Assembly (NCBI GenBank): GCA_022822085.1
Contig: JAJECK010000119.1
Location: 1-45,274, forward strand
Direction: 5' to 3'
DNA: 45,274 nt
DNA from: Candidatus Poribacteria bacterium
GTDB taxonomy: Bacteria; Poribacteria; WGA-4E; WGA-3G
The first letter of the stretch is position 1. Every line of letters starts with the position of its first letter. Of the stretch, positions 33,229 to 42,063 are shown in pieces. Under the pieces are notes generated by a model. The model saw only the letters and a list, made by a program, of their open reading frames with translations, was not told the DNA's origin and did not search any database. The translations under genes and the position numbers were made by a program.

Positions 33229-36200
33229 GATTTGACACAGTAATTAATGATTCGTGTCGACTGCGATAGTGCCAACGTAACATGCGTTCTGGCGAGTTCT
33301 GAGCACTAAACAAACCAAGAATACTCTCTGTATCAGCTGGTATGTTTTCTTCTGTGTCATCAACATCATCCTCTGCTATGTGTTTATCAAAGAAAGAGGT
33401 CGGTGGTAGTTGTTGAGTATCACCCACTACAACTGTTTGTTTGCCTCGGACAATTGATCCGAAAGCATCAACAGGTTTTACTTGGCTTGCTTCGTCAAAA
33501 ACCACTAAGTCGAAGTCAACGCTTTTCGGTGGTATAAATGTCGCTACAGAGAGCGGACTCATCATAAATACTGGTTTAATTGCTTGTATTGCATTTCCTG
33601 CTTTAGCCATAAGTTGACGAATTGGTAGATGCTTCCGCTTTTTTTGAAATTCACGCATCAGTACTCCTAACTGTCCGCTGGATGATTGACGCTGGGGCAA
33701 ATGTCCCCAATGTTCATAAGCAATTTTAGCCTTATTGTATTCAAATGAGATGTGATCTAACTCTTTGAACTTTTCTACAATATGCTGATGTGTCTCGCTA
33801 CTAAAACCCGCGAGAATTGGTCGTTCTTGCATGACCGTCTCAATCCTTGCGTTGTACCACGTCTGTTGGAGTAAATCTGATAAATATTCTCCCGCTTCTG
33901 ACCATTCATTTGCGACCTTTACAATTTCATTGAAATCTTTATCCCTTAATGCCTCAACCTGGTGATTATATGAAACCATATCCTGGAGTCTGTCAGGTTC
34001 AGTCTCCCAAGATTTAAAGATTTTTACCTGTTCAGTAAATGGAAGATGTTTTAATCCATCATCACTTCCAAAACGCACTTTTTCATCAAGTTCAATTTTT
34101 TCAATCACCGTTTGAAGTAGATCCGGATAGCTACACAGCAGTTCTTCAACATTCACAAGCAATGCTTTAAGTTCTTCCAAATTCGGATTTGACGCAAGAT
34201 ATGTAACAACAACTTCGGGTAAATCATTGTTTGCTATCGATTTGTGCAGTGTTGAAAGATATATTGTGATCTCTCGTAGTTGATCCCAATTTGAGGATTG
34301 CCCTTGCCAGTGTGTACCAAATAGTTCTTGTCCGATTTCTTGTATCTGTTCAAGCTGGGGCAATTCACGCTGCACTTCAAGAATCGCATCAACGATACCG
34401 AGTCGGACATCATGGGTTTTGGGTAGTAGTTGTGGTTGTGAGCATAAACCTTTGAGTTCATTATGGGCACGTCGATATTTCCCCGAAAGTATTCGCCACC
34501 ACTTATCACCATACGCAGCAAGCATTTGCCGGATCTCAACCACGTTTTGTTCCCATGCTTCAGGTATAAGGATATTATCATGTGCGTTATGGAGCTTGCT
34601 TAACTTTTCTCCTGCGTTTAGTCCTAATTCTAAATCATTTTTATGTGTTCTCCATTCCGTTGACTGCACAGCAACACCTGATAATTCTGGTGCATCTAAA
34701 ATGTGACGCGCTGCGCGGATGAGACTTTCAACCCCCTCACAAGTATCTGGGACAGCAAGTTTAAGGTGCTGTGCAAGTTTTTCAGAGGAATCCTTGAGTT
34801 CTGAAACTCTTTCGTACGCTTCTGTTGCTGCCCGTTTCAGCGGTTCTCTATCAGTAGGAAGAAAGACCTTACAAAGACTTCCCCAAAACGGGTGTTTTTT
34901 GGGTATACCCATCCGCTTAAGGAGTGTTTGGAATTCTTTAGTAAGTTCCACGCCATCTCTAAAATCAGATGTTGAATGTTGAAAATCTATTGAGGCTAAA
35001 GTCGGTAGTTCCTTCCCTGAGAGGAGACGTTGTGTAACTAAAAGTACCCCATACGCTTGATAAGGTGTAATACCACTTTCGCCAATTGGTTTGTTGACTG
35101 CTTCACAGTAACTGTTCAAACGCTTACGATTACTGAGAAGAAGATCCAATTCTTGCTTTAGGTCTGTTAATTTAGGCTCACTGGTATTAAGTATTCTTTT
35201 TAGTTCATCAGCTACGGCTTTTTTGTTCATCTTATGACTATGCAGTTCCAAACAGGCGTTCCCAAGTCCCACTTTGTCCAAATTACGCTTGACCACTTCC
35301 AAAGCTGCCATCTTCTCAGCAACAAAAAGCACACGTTTCCCTTTCGCTATAGATGCAGCAATCAAATTGGTAATGGTTTGGGATTTACCTGTGCCAGGAG
35401 GTCCCTGAATAACGAGATTTCGTCCTTCATTTACATCATGGATAGCCAATGCCTGTGAACTGTCAGCATTCACTACGTGGTGCGTATTATCGGGAGTAAG
35501 GTGTTGGTCAACGTTGGGGTCGCTGTCATCAATGGATGGGGCTGATTCTTGGAATCCGTTTACGAGCACTGAATCTAATATAGGATGTTCAGAGAGGGTA
35601 TTATCAGGCCAATTATTAACGTCTAAATCACAGTACATCAGAAACTTGGCAAATGAGAAAAAACCGAGTGCAACCGCTGACTCATCTACTGACCATCGTT
35701 TAGCACTACCAATTGCCTCATTTACTTCTTCAAAATATTTTAGAATATTGGACTGATTAAGGTCATCCACTTCGGGGAGATCTGGTAATTGAATACGAAA
35801 CTCAGTTTTCAGTTTTTCTTGAAGTGAAAGATTCGTTCCAATATCTTCCTCTGTGTACTCAACTCGAAAATTAGCACGCACACTCGTTCGGTTGAGTTCC
35901 ACTGGAATCATAATTAGTGGAGCATGCCGTGGTATTTCGCTTGATTCAGATTCATACCATTTAAGCATCCCAAGTGCCAGATAGAGGGTCGTCACTCCCT
36001 GTTCTTCAATTGCCGTTCGCTCCGTATACTCAGTATTCCGTAAACGCTTTTGAAGTTCAGTAGAGGAATGCTTTGTCTGAAGTTTAGTATCGGTATACCG
36101 CTCAGGATCATGTTCCGCTTCATCTTCAAACAGAAGAGAACTATCATCTTCATCTTTTGGTAGGAAAGACATAGTTTTCTTATTTTGAACGAGTATCTGA

Positions 36201-36337
36201 TAAATATCTGATGGAGATTCATCAACAATCTCAACGCCTCGCGCCTTGAGAGGTTTATAGTTGATCAATGGGTTACGCAAGGTTAAGTCAAGCAGTTCAG
36301 CGCGAGCTTTATCTAATTTCGTTTGTACAGAATTCAT
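33188..36337 (-). CDS. DUF4011 + SF1 helicase N-terminal half (frameshifted from 31591-33228)
   Basis: 1049 codons. The N-terminal 230 residues are DUF4011 (RAELLDLTLRNPLINY, LYLALGMLKWYE, APLIMIPVEL). Walker A is GPPGTGKS (312-319), motif Ia FVAEKMAALEVV, Walker B/motif II DLVVFDEASQ, motif III GDTQQLPP, motif IV-like RMLRWHYRSRHESLI. The reading breaks at EFYDNASTLSES and a stop, while homologues continue into F-P-S-P-D. The next half does exactly that in the frame one base later. Restoring the frame needs removal of one base or addition of two near 33195-33215. The product would act on DNA as an ATP-driven translocase feeding the nuclease. Whether the split gene is functional, as two polypeptides, cannot be told. 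Confidence 0.88.
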   Translation of the reverse strand: MNSVQTKLDKARAELLDLTLRNPLINYKPLKARGVEIVDESPSDIYQILVQNKKTMSFLPKDEDDSSLLFEDEAEHDPERYTDTKLQTKHSSTELQKRLRNTEYTERTAIEEQGVTTLYLALGMLKWYESESSEIPRHAPLIMIPVELNRTSVRANFRVEYTEEDIGTNLSLQEKLKTEFRIQLPDLPEVDDLNQSNILKYFEEVNEAIGSAKRWSVDESAVALGFFSFAKFLMYCDLDVNNWPDNTLSEHPILDSVLVNGFQESAPSIDDSDPNVDQHLTPDNTHHVVNADSSQALAIHDVNEGRNLVIQGPPGTGKSQTITNLIAASIAKGKRVLFVAEKMAALEVVKRNLDKVGLGNACLELHSHKMNKKAVADELKRILNTSEPKLTDLKQELDLLLSNRKRLNSYCEAVNKPIGESGITPYQAYGVLLVTQRLLSGKELPTLASIDFQHSTSDFRDGVELTKEFQTLLKRMGIPKKHPFWGSLCKVFLPTDREPLKRAATEAYERVSELKDSSEKLAQHLKLAVPDTCEGVESLIRAARHILDAPELSGVAVQSTEWRTHKNDLELGLNAGEKLSKLHNAHDNILIPEAWEQNVVEIRQMLAAYGDKWWRILSGKYRRAHNELKGLCSQPQLLPKTHDVRLGIVDAILEVQRELPQLEQIQEIGQELFGTHWQGQSSNWDQLREITIYLSTLHKSIANNDLPEVVVTYLASNPNLEELKALLVNVEELLCSYPDLLQTVIEKIELDEKVRFGSDDGLKHLPFTEQVKIFKSWETEPDRLQDMVSYNHQVEALRDKDFNEIVKVANEWSEAGEYLSDLLQQTWYNARIETVMQERPILAGFSSETHQHIVEKFKELDHISFEYNKAKIAYEHWGHLPQRQSSSGQLGVLMREFQKKRKHLPIRQLMAKAGNAIQAIKPVFMMSPLSVATFIPPKSVDFDLVVFDEASQVKPVDAFGSIVRGKQTVVVGDTQQLPPTSFFDKHIAEDDVDDTEENIPADTESILGLFSAQNSPERMLRWHYRSRHESLITVSNLEFYDNASTLSES

Positions 36338-36480
36338 TTCATATACACCATATTAATTGTTGAGTTAACTGTTATATTTTACTTAGTGAGACGTTAAGCG
36401 CATATAAGCATATCAAAAAGAGGGTTTTATTCCAACCAGACGTTCCTTTTGGAGAAAACCCATTATCAACACTACGGTTT

Positions 36481-36559
36481 AACTTATAGTTGTACCAGGC
36501 AATTACCGTCTACGACGATTCGATCGCTTGTAGGCGTTCAGCTAACCACAAGTTAACCA
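36481..36559. repeat. Direct repeat copy 1: antitoxin-tail duplicate
   Basis: About 79 bases that match 37562-37645 (with a few indels). In the minus strand it encodes MVNLWLAERLQAIESS and a stop, nearly the C-terminus of the antitoxin (LVNLWLAERLHAIESS). It overlaps the end of the methyltransferase gene, whose stop codon lies inside it. Confidence 0.8.
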
Positions 36560-37353
36560 TTAGAAATGGTATGATAATACTGAGGCAAAATTTCAATGCC
36601 AACAGAATTTCTTAATAACTTTTGAGCGACCTGACATGTCGTACCGGCACCCGCATACGGATCGAGTACCCAATCATTTTCTTTCGTAAACAACTTGATA
36701 AACCATTCAGGCAATGCCTTGGGAAAAACAGCACTATGTTTTCTATTTCCGGTCTCCGTTGCTAAGTGTAAAACATTCGTCGGATACGCCATTTTCCGAT
36801 CTAACCAATTTGAAACGTTCTTCCCAAATCCACTGCCGACTTTGGATGTATCTCGGCTCTGATCTGTTTCACTGAGCTTCTTCAACCGTTTCTCTGCCCA
36901 ATCCCCCATCGGTACCATAACCGCTTCTTGATACATATTGAACTTTTTGCTTTTATTAAACTGCAAACACCTTTCCCAAGCATCTCTGAATCGATTCGGC
37001 CATTTACCGGGATAGCAATTTTTCTTGTGCCAGACAAATTCCTCTGTCCATAACCATCCCTGTTTTTTCATCTCAAGTATTAACTCAAGCACGTAAGTGT
37101 GCCGTTCCCCGTTAACTGCTTGCTCTTTAATGTTCAAAATAAAGGTGCCAAATGGTTTGAGGACTCTTAAAAATTCTTTAGCACGAGGCATAAACCAATC
37201 GACATATTCATCAGGACTGATGCCCCCATAAGTTTTGGACCGCCGGTCCGCATACGGGGGAGAGGTCATAATCAGGTCAAATGAATCGATGTCAAAATCG
37301 GTAAGTACCTCTAAGCAATCCCCAAGATAAAAGTCTGTGTTTATCGCTGTCAT
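36553..37353 (-). CDS. Beta-class DNA methyltransferase (N4-cytosine or N6-adenine)
   Basis: 266 residues. Motif IV precedes motif I, the beta-class order: DLIMTSPPYADRR near residue 31, and VLDPYAGAGTTCQVA near residue 230. T-S-P-P-Y is commonest in N4-cytosine enzymes, D-P-P-Y in N6-adenine ones, so N4-cytosine is slightly favoured. KPFGTFILNIKE, LWTEEFVWHKKNCYPGKWPNRFRD and PTNVLHLATETGNRKHSAVFPKALPEW are the family's other blocks. No cognate endonuclease is adjacent, so it may be an orphan, or the modification arm of the neighbouring helicase-nuclease. The stop codon lies inside a copy of the antitoxin tail, and its last residues (TISNG) may be affected. Confidence 0.9.
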   Translation of the reverse strand: MTAINTDFYLGDCLEVLTDFDIDSFDLIMTSPPYADRRSKTYGGISPDEYVDWFMPRAKEFLRVLKPFGTFILNIKEQAVNGERHTYVLELILEMKKQGWLWTEEFVWHKKNCYPGKWPNRFRDAWERCLQFNKSKKFNMYQEAVMVPMGDWAEKRLKKLSETDQSRDTSKVGSGFGKNVSNWLDRKMAYPTNVLHLATETGNRKHSAVFPKALPEWFIKLFTKENDWVLDPYAGAGTTCQVAQKLLRNSVGIEILPQYYHTISNG

Positions 37354-37561
37354 TGCACGATCTGCCTTTTAAATACTGTTGTAACGTCTGGTAAATCTTT
37401 TCAATATCACCACTGCAAATAATTATCAAATAGTACCATATTTGCTTCGAAAGGTCAAATTAAAGGGTCTGACACACAAGGAAAGTGTTCATCCCGCCAA
37501 AGTTTCCTATATGCTTTGAAAATTTGGCATCTCACAGGGGTAACGCGTAAAAATTTGGGAC

Positions 37562-37645
37562 AACTTATAGTTTAGTTGTGCCAGACAATTTTCACCTATG
37601 ATGATTCGATCGCGTGGAGGCGTTCCGCTAACCACAAGTTAACCA
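37562..37645. repeat. Direct repeat copy 2: original antitoxin tail
   Basis: Second copy of the 36481-36559 repeat, here inside and just downstream of the intact antitoxin gene. The two copies bracket a ~1-kb segment containing the methyltransferase and a 240-base spacer. Confidence 0.8.
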
Positions 37646-37871
37646 AAGTTTCCGGTAAGATTCCCTGTTCCAGTGCTTGCTTTTCAATTTTTTTATAGAT
37701 CTCTGGCGTAAGCGTTACACGACACTTCCGTTGCATCCGTACTTCAAAAGTGACTTCGTGTGTTTCATCCCAGTGGTCATCCAAACTATGTGTGTCCCAA
37801 TAGTCAGCTATCTCCTCCAGAGATCGTGCCTTAGATATACTGGTAATTTGTGCGTCTTTATTTTCTTTCAT
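37596..37871 (-). CDS. BrnA/CopG-type antitoxin of a toxin-antitoxin pair
   Basis: 91 residues from the ATG at 37871 (AGGAG about 10 bases upstream); the frame is open 12 more codons upstream through the toxin, without ribosome site. SLEEIADYWDTHSLDDHWDET is the typical BrnA-like toxin-binding start, and residues ~45-85 form a ribbon-helix-helix (VRMQRKCRVTLTPEIYKKIE, ILPETLVNLWLAERL). It should bind DNA and neutralise the toxin encoded just upstream. Its ATG lies inside the toxin gene, a 14-base overlap, so translation is coupled. The final 16 codons reappear at 36510-36558. Confidence 0.85.
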   Translation of the reverse strand: MKENKDAQITSISKARSLEEIADYWDTHSLDDHWDETHEVTFEVRMQRKCRVTLTPEIYKKIEKQALEQGILPETLVNLWLAERLHAIESS

Positions 37872-38142
37872 GCCTTTTTCTCTCCTTTTGATCCATATCA
37901 CGGGCACTCAGAATGAGTGCCCGATTGTTCTGTTTCTGAATGAAGAATACAATTAGGTAGCGGCCGGCATCTGTTTGGCCAGCAGCGGAATACACATCCT
38001 CCCCTTTTCTGTATCCCGATTCAACAAAACGGTACTTTGGACGGTTGAAAAATATATCTTCAACTTCCTTCTGTGTGACATTGTGCTTTACGAAAAGTTT
38101 AACTGAGATGTCAGGGAGCCAGATGCAATCATCAATATACAT
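37858..38142 (-). CDS. BrnT-like ribonuclease toxin
   Basis: 94 residues. The beginning DDCIWLPDISVKLFVKHNVT and QKEVEDIFFNRPKYRFVESG, then YRKGEDVYSAAGQTDAGRYLIVFF and ALILSARDMDQKERKRHERK, match the BrnT/DUF4258-type RelE-fold toxin family. Toxin-first order is usual for BrnTA. It would cleave mRNA and stop translation when the antitoxin is lost. It lies next to a helicase-nuclease and a DNA methyltransferase, a common setting for defence islands. Confidence 0.85.
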   Translation of the reverse strand: MYIDDCIWLPDISVKLFVKHNVTQKEVEDIFFNRPKYRFVESGYRKGEDVYSAAGQTDAGRYLIVFFIQKQNNRALILSARDMDQKERKRHERK

Positions 38143-38200
38143 ACTGAATTAGTCACATCCTTTCGCACATCCAAGTATATAACGTGAGTATAGTATCAAC

Positions 38201-39196
38201 TTACAACGGGAATTCTATTGTCTTCCCCTGTTCAGAGGACATATAGAATGCCTGCATCAGTTCTGTTAGATTCCGTCCATCTTGAATAGTGATTGTCATC
38301 GGTTCATCGCGGAGAATAGCATTGATCCACTGCTGCAATGGAGGCGGTGGAGCTGCAGGCGCGTCTGCAATGTATTTTGCTTTTTCCTCATCAGAAAGTT
38401 TACGGGTCTGAAAATGCATCTCACCGTGTCCAGCAGCAAACGAGCCTTCCGTGCCGTATATCTCAAGCATATTCGGACCGGAGCGGTGTGTCCATGCAAC
38501 ATCAATCACACCGAGAGCTTTGTTAGCAAACTCAACAACTGAAACGCTGTTGTCATCAATTGGGAAGTTTTCGGTAAAGTTGTTTATTTTCGCGATTGCA
38601 CTTTTCGGCTCACCCATCAACCAACGTATCACATCAACACGGTGGCAACCCAGATCAAAGAGCGCACCACCCCCAGCGCGGACTGGATCTGCAAACCAAG
38701 CACTTGATCCACTGAACCACTTATCAAGAGCAGCCGAATGTGCAATCCGTCCTCTACCGAATGTAATATCTCCGAGCAGTCCGTCATCAATCGCCTTTTT
38801 GGCAAACAGAATCTCAGAATTAGCACGCGACGGTAGCGAAATCATGAACTTTATGCCTGCTTTTTCCACTGCCTCAATAATCGGATCACATTCAGCAACG
38901 GTGATTGCGAGAGCTTTTTCGGTAAAGATATGTTTACCCGCTTCAGCAGCAGCAATCATCACACGCGGATGATCAGATGTAACTGCGTCAACTGCCACTG
39001 CGTCAACATCGTCACGGCTTAACATTTCGTCAAGATCGGTATAGAAAGGAACTTCATACTGTTCTGCTGCGGCTTTACCACCGTATTCTTCTTCGTCCCA
39101 AACAGCAACGAGTTCAGTTTCAGGGTTTTCGTGAATTTGTCGTGCATATCCACCTGCGTGAACATGCGCCATACTAATCTTTCCAACTCTAATCAT
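38201..39196 (-). CDS. Gfo/Idh/MocA family oxidoreductase 1
   Basis: 331 residues. An N-terminal Rossmann domain begins MIRVGKISMAHVHAGGYARQ, an unusual glycine loop compared with G-x-G-x-x-G. The hallmark lysine is in HIFTEKALAITVAECDPI, usually E-K-P; here Pro is Ala. The C-terminal GFO_IDH_C domain has GDITFGRGRI, GGGALFDLGCHRVDVIRWLMGEP and LEIYGTEGSFAAGH. It is likely an NAD(P)-dependent sugar or inositol dehydrogenase, cytosolic. The following PhyH gene starts 25 bases upstream, suggesting one transcript with the ABC ATPase. Confidence 0.88.
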   Translation of the reverse strand: MIRVGKISMAHVHAGGYARQIHENPETELVAVWDEEEYGGKAAAEQYEVPFYTDLDEMLSRDDVDAVAVDAVTSDHPRVMIAAAEAGKHIFTEKALAITVAECDPIIEAVEKAGIKFMISLPSRANSEILFAKKAIDDGLLGDITFGRGRIAHSAALDKWFSGSSAWFADPVRAGGGALFDLGCHRVDVIRWLMGEPKSAIAKINNFTENFPIDDNSVSVVEFANKALGVIDVAWTHRSGPNMLEIYGTEGSFAAGHGEMHFQTRKLSDEEKAKYIADAPAAPPPPLQQWINAILRDEPMTITIQDGRNLTELMQAFYMSSEQGKTIEFPL

Positions 39197-39220
39197 ACAA
39201 TACTCCTAAATTGTTAATTG

Positions 39221-39994
39221 TTACCCAATACGCCCGACAGAAGATCGGGTTGCGAAATGATTCCAACCACGAAGCACTAACTTAACATTTGTGTGCCGGT
39301 TTCCATCTTCAATCTGATCGCTACCAGCAAGCATTTGAACGAGCACACTCTTACGTGTTTTGTTTGATCGGTTCGGCATTGAACCATGCAACGTGAAATA
39401 ACTAAAGAAAAGCACATCTCCCGGTTCTGCTTCTAATACTGTAGCATTTTCAATAGGATATCTATCAGTTATTTCCTCATTATCCCCGCGTCCCATCATG
39501 CCATCAGTCCGTGCCAACTCTTTATGAGATCCCGGATAAACTCGAACGCATCCCATTTCATCTGTTGCTTCCGTTACATAGATAATTGCAGCAATCATCG
39601 TATCTTTCACTGATGGGAAATACTGCCAATCTTGATGCATAGGAAACGGTGACCCTTTTTCCGGTGGTTTACAGAAAAGTTTGGAATGATGAAGCATAAT
39701 ATCGGGGCCAAGGATTTCCTCTGTTATGTCAAGAAATTTATCATGCATGAATGCTTGTAACCACACAGCAGAGAAACTTTGGATATTATGCGTGTGGATA
39801 ATAACCGATTCACCACCATCAAGTGCGTCCATCAATCTACCACCCCAACGCGCATTGATATTCTCATCACTTTTTACTAACTGGTCAACAACACGGTCAA
39901 AGTCATGTTCCATCAGATTGACTTCTTGAGGAGAATATACACCTTTTGCAAAGTAGTATCCATTTTCTTGAAAAAATTGTCCAATGTCTGACAT
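39221..39994 (-). CDS. Phytanoyl-CoA dioxygenase family protein 2
   Basis: 257 residues with a full Fe(II)/2-oxoglutarate site: H120-x-D122 (FPMHQDWQYF), H203 (YFTLHGSMPNRS), R214 (NKTRKSVLVQM). RVYPGSHKEL and AEPGDVLFFSYFTLHGS are the family's shared blocks, which are better conserved than in the 13.2-kb member. The start codon overlaps the stop of the ABC ATPase in a TAATG (39992-39996), so the two genes are coupled. Substrate unknown, possibly an osmolyte, alkaloid or lipid derivative. Confidence 0.9.
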   Translation of the reverse strand: MSDIGQFFQENGYYFAKGVYSPQEVNLMEHDFDRVVDQLVKSDENINARWGGRLMDALDGGESVIIHTHNIQSFSAVWLQAFMHDKFLDITEEILGPDIMLHHSKLFCKPPEKGSPFPMHQDWQYFPSVKDTMIAAIIYVTEATDEMGCVRVYPGSHKELARTDGMMGRGDNEEITDRYPIENATVLEAEPGDVLFFSYFTLHGSMPNRSNKTRKSVLVQMLAGSDQIEDGNRHTNVKLVLRGWNHFATRSSVGRIG

Positions 39995-40764
39995 TACGGT
40001 TTCGTTACCTCCAAATAGAGTTCAGCAAGCCAATTCGGCTCTATTTCTTGATTATTCTTATCTTTGATTTTTTGTTGTAAATGATTGATAGAATTAAATT
40101 CAACGAACTCACCATTACTGAGTATTCCAAGTTTATCAGTATTTGACTTATTCTCTGTGCCTATATTACCAAGTTTTATCACATCTTCCAAACGATTGGT
40201 TGCTATTATAAGTGTTTTTCCCATCGACTTAAGTTCGTTGAACAATTCTACCATTTCAACCTGTCCGTGAAGGTCAAGTAGAGTTAACGGTTCATCAATC
40301 AACCATAATTGTGGTTCGTGAAGAAAGGTTTTTGCAAACAACAACCGTTGTCGTTCTCCTGACGATAAACTACCTACTCTTGAATCACTATGATGTTGTA
40401 TATCCATCAACTCCATCACAGATTCTATAGTTGATGCGCGATCTTTTCTATCCAATCTGTATGCAGATGCAAAGAAATTAAGGAAATCAACAACAGACAA
40501 TTCTGAGTACCCCTCATAGAATTCAGGTATATATCCTATGTATGGACGAACCTGTTTTAGATTTGAAAATGCATCTATTTCAGAAATTAGGACTCTACCT
40601 GATGTCGGTTTAATCAATGTAGCTAATATATTTAGCAATAGTGTTTTACCCGACCCGTTTCTTCCAAGGACTATCAAGGATTCTCCTGCCCCAACTTGAA
40701 ATGTAAGATCGGTTAAAATAGTTTTCTTATCAATGGTTTTACTAAGATTATGGACATCAAGCAA
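39994..40764 (-). CDS. ABC transporter ATP-binding protein (CcmA/exporter-like)
   Basis: 256 residues, a single nucleotide-binding domain. Walker A GRNGSGKT, Q-loop region IGYIPEFYEGYSELSVVDFLNFFASAYRL, signature LSSGERQRLLFAKTFL, Walker B LWLIDEPLTLLDLHGQ. In place of the usual H-loop T-H-D it has IIATNRLEDV, with Asn replacing the switch His, a likely change of ATPase rate. The overall type is that of CcmA haem exporters or short ABC-2 ATPases. No membrane partner is encoded nearby, so its permease is elsewhere. It is translationally coupled to the PhyH gene. Confidence 0.87.
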   Translation of the reverse strand: MLDVHNLSKTIDKKTILTDLTFQVGAGESLIVLGRNGSGKTLLLNILATLIKPTSGRVLISEIDAFSNLKQVRPYIGYIPEFYEGYSELSVVDFLNFFASAYRLDRKDRASTIESVMELMDIQHHSDSRVGSLSSGERQRLLFAKTFLHEPQLWLIDEPLTLLDLHGQVEMVELFNELKSMGKTLIIATNRLEDVIKLGNIGTENKSNTDKLGILSNGEFVEFNSINHLQQKIKDKNNQEIEPNWLAELYLEVTKP

Positions 40765-40825
40765 TTACATACTCCAGTGATGAGTTGATACATATTACAT
40801 TGTAATCTAATGCATATATTAAATG

Positions 40826-41827
40826 CTAACTCAAATCAACCTTCACGGGTCTACCAAGATCAGCAGACTGCCATGCAGCTTCGGTTAACTGGATAACCCG
40901 TAATCCGTTTTCAACACCTATTGGATTCTCTGTTCGTTCGCCACGGATAAGTTCAATAAAAGCTACATCCTTGTTTCCACCTGATGGTAAATCGGTCCCA
41001 TCAACCTGTTCCGGCTTACCTCCCTGTCCTTGGCGAAGTAACTTTCCTGCGCGTAAAAAGAGTGCACCATCCTCCATCCAAATGGAAAAGTCTTCCTGCA
41101 CACCTCCATACGCATGACCTACAATACTGATGTTACATAATGCACCTGTATCAAATTTGATTGACATCGCTGTAAGTACATCAACCTCAATATCCAAGTT
41201 ATCTATCATCGCAAATACAGTCTCTGGACTTGCCTCCAATACCCATAGAAGGATATCTATCAGATGACTTCCAGAGTCGTTTAGTTGTCCACCACCGCCG
41301 AGAAACGGGTCTTGCCGCCATTTCCCCTGTTGATTCCTATACCAATTTTGTGATTGATGTGCCGCGACAAAGTTGACTTTTCCAAGTTCTCCACTCTGAA
41401 CAACTTTTCTGCAGTATTGATAGGTAGGACTCAAGTGCCGTTGGTAGCCGATCATCAGATGTAAACCGGTTTCTTCAACTTTTGCCATTACCTGTTTTGC
41501 ATGGTCTACGGTACATACCATAGGCTTTTCAGTGTGTACGTGACATCCAGCATCAAGCGCAGACATAATATGATCGTAATGTAATCCGTGTGGTGAACTG
41601 ATAACAACTGCATCAGGTTTAGTAGCAGTTAGCATTTCATCATGGTCAGCGTATGTTGGAATTGAGTCGTCTAATCCTACGGTTTCTTTAAAGGCTTTAA
41701 GGGCATTTTCACTTGGATCAGCAAGTGCTACAATTTCAACATTATCAACACCAGACACACTCCGTCCGTGTCCTCGGGAATTACCACCACAACCTATAAA
41801 ACCAAATCTTAATTTCTGTTTTGCCAT
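40826..41827 (-). CDS. Gfo/Idh/MocA family oxidoreductase 2
   Basis: 333 residues. The Rossmann loop is GFIGCGGNSRGHG, the catalytic lysine is in VHTEKPMVCTVDHA (E-K-P), and the substrate region has GGGGQLNDSGSHLIDILLWVL. It would oxidise a sugar, polyol or inositol with NAD(P). It differs from Gfo/Idh 1 at 38.2 kb both in motifs and in the C-terminal domain, so they are not recent duplicates. The ~380-base spacer upstream is shared divergently with bioD. Confidence 0.9.
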   Translation of the reverse strand: MAKQKLRFGFIGCGGNSRGHGRSVSGVDNVEIVALADPSENALKAFKETVGLDDSIPTYADHDEMLTATKPDAVVISSPHGLHYDHIMSALDAGCHVHTEKPMVCTVDHAKQVMAKVEETGLHLMIGYQRHLSPTYQYCRKVVQSGELGKVNFVAAHQSQNWYRNQQGKWRQDPFLGGGGQLNDSGSHLIDILLWVLEASPETVFAMIDNLDIEVDVLTAMSIKFDTGALCNISIVGHAYGGVQEDFSIWMEDGALFLRAGKLLRQGQGGKPEQVDGTDLPSGGNKDVAFIELIRGERTENPIGVENGLRVIQLTEAAWQSADLGRPVKVDLS

Positions 41828-41960
41828 ATATTTTCCTCATTCACTTTTTGATATAAATTACCACGACTATAGACAAAATGCAAGAATTAAATCAATAAAT
41901 ACAGCCAATTGTAAATCTCAACAATTGAGTCCCTTTCAGAACTATTCAATTGTCACGCGT

Positions 41961-42001
41961 CCTTATTGTTGGAGGGGTTGGAAACCCCTCCAACAATAAG
42001 G
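41961..42001. repeat. Perfect 19-bp hairpin in spacer
   Basis: CCTTATTGTTGGAGGGGTT (41961-41979) and its exact complement (41983-42001) with loop GGA. The arm text TTGGAGGGGTT...AACCCCTCCAACAA resembles fragments at 8075-8131 (GGGGTTAGAAACCCTTCCAAC), so it belongs to a dispersed repeat family. No T-run follows on either strand. Confidence 0.75.
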
Positions 42002-42063
42002 TGTCCGTAAAAACTGGATATGGAATACTTCTAAAAAGTGCAATTCGCGCCAATTGAATGTCC

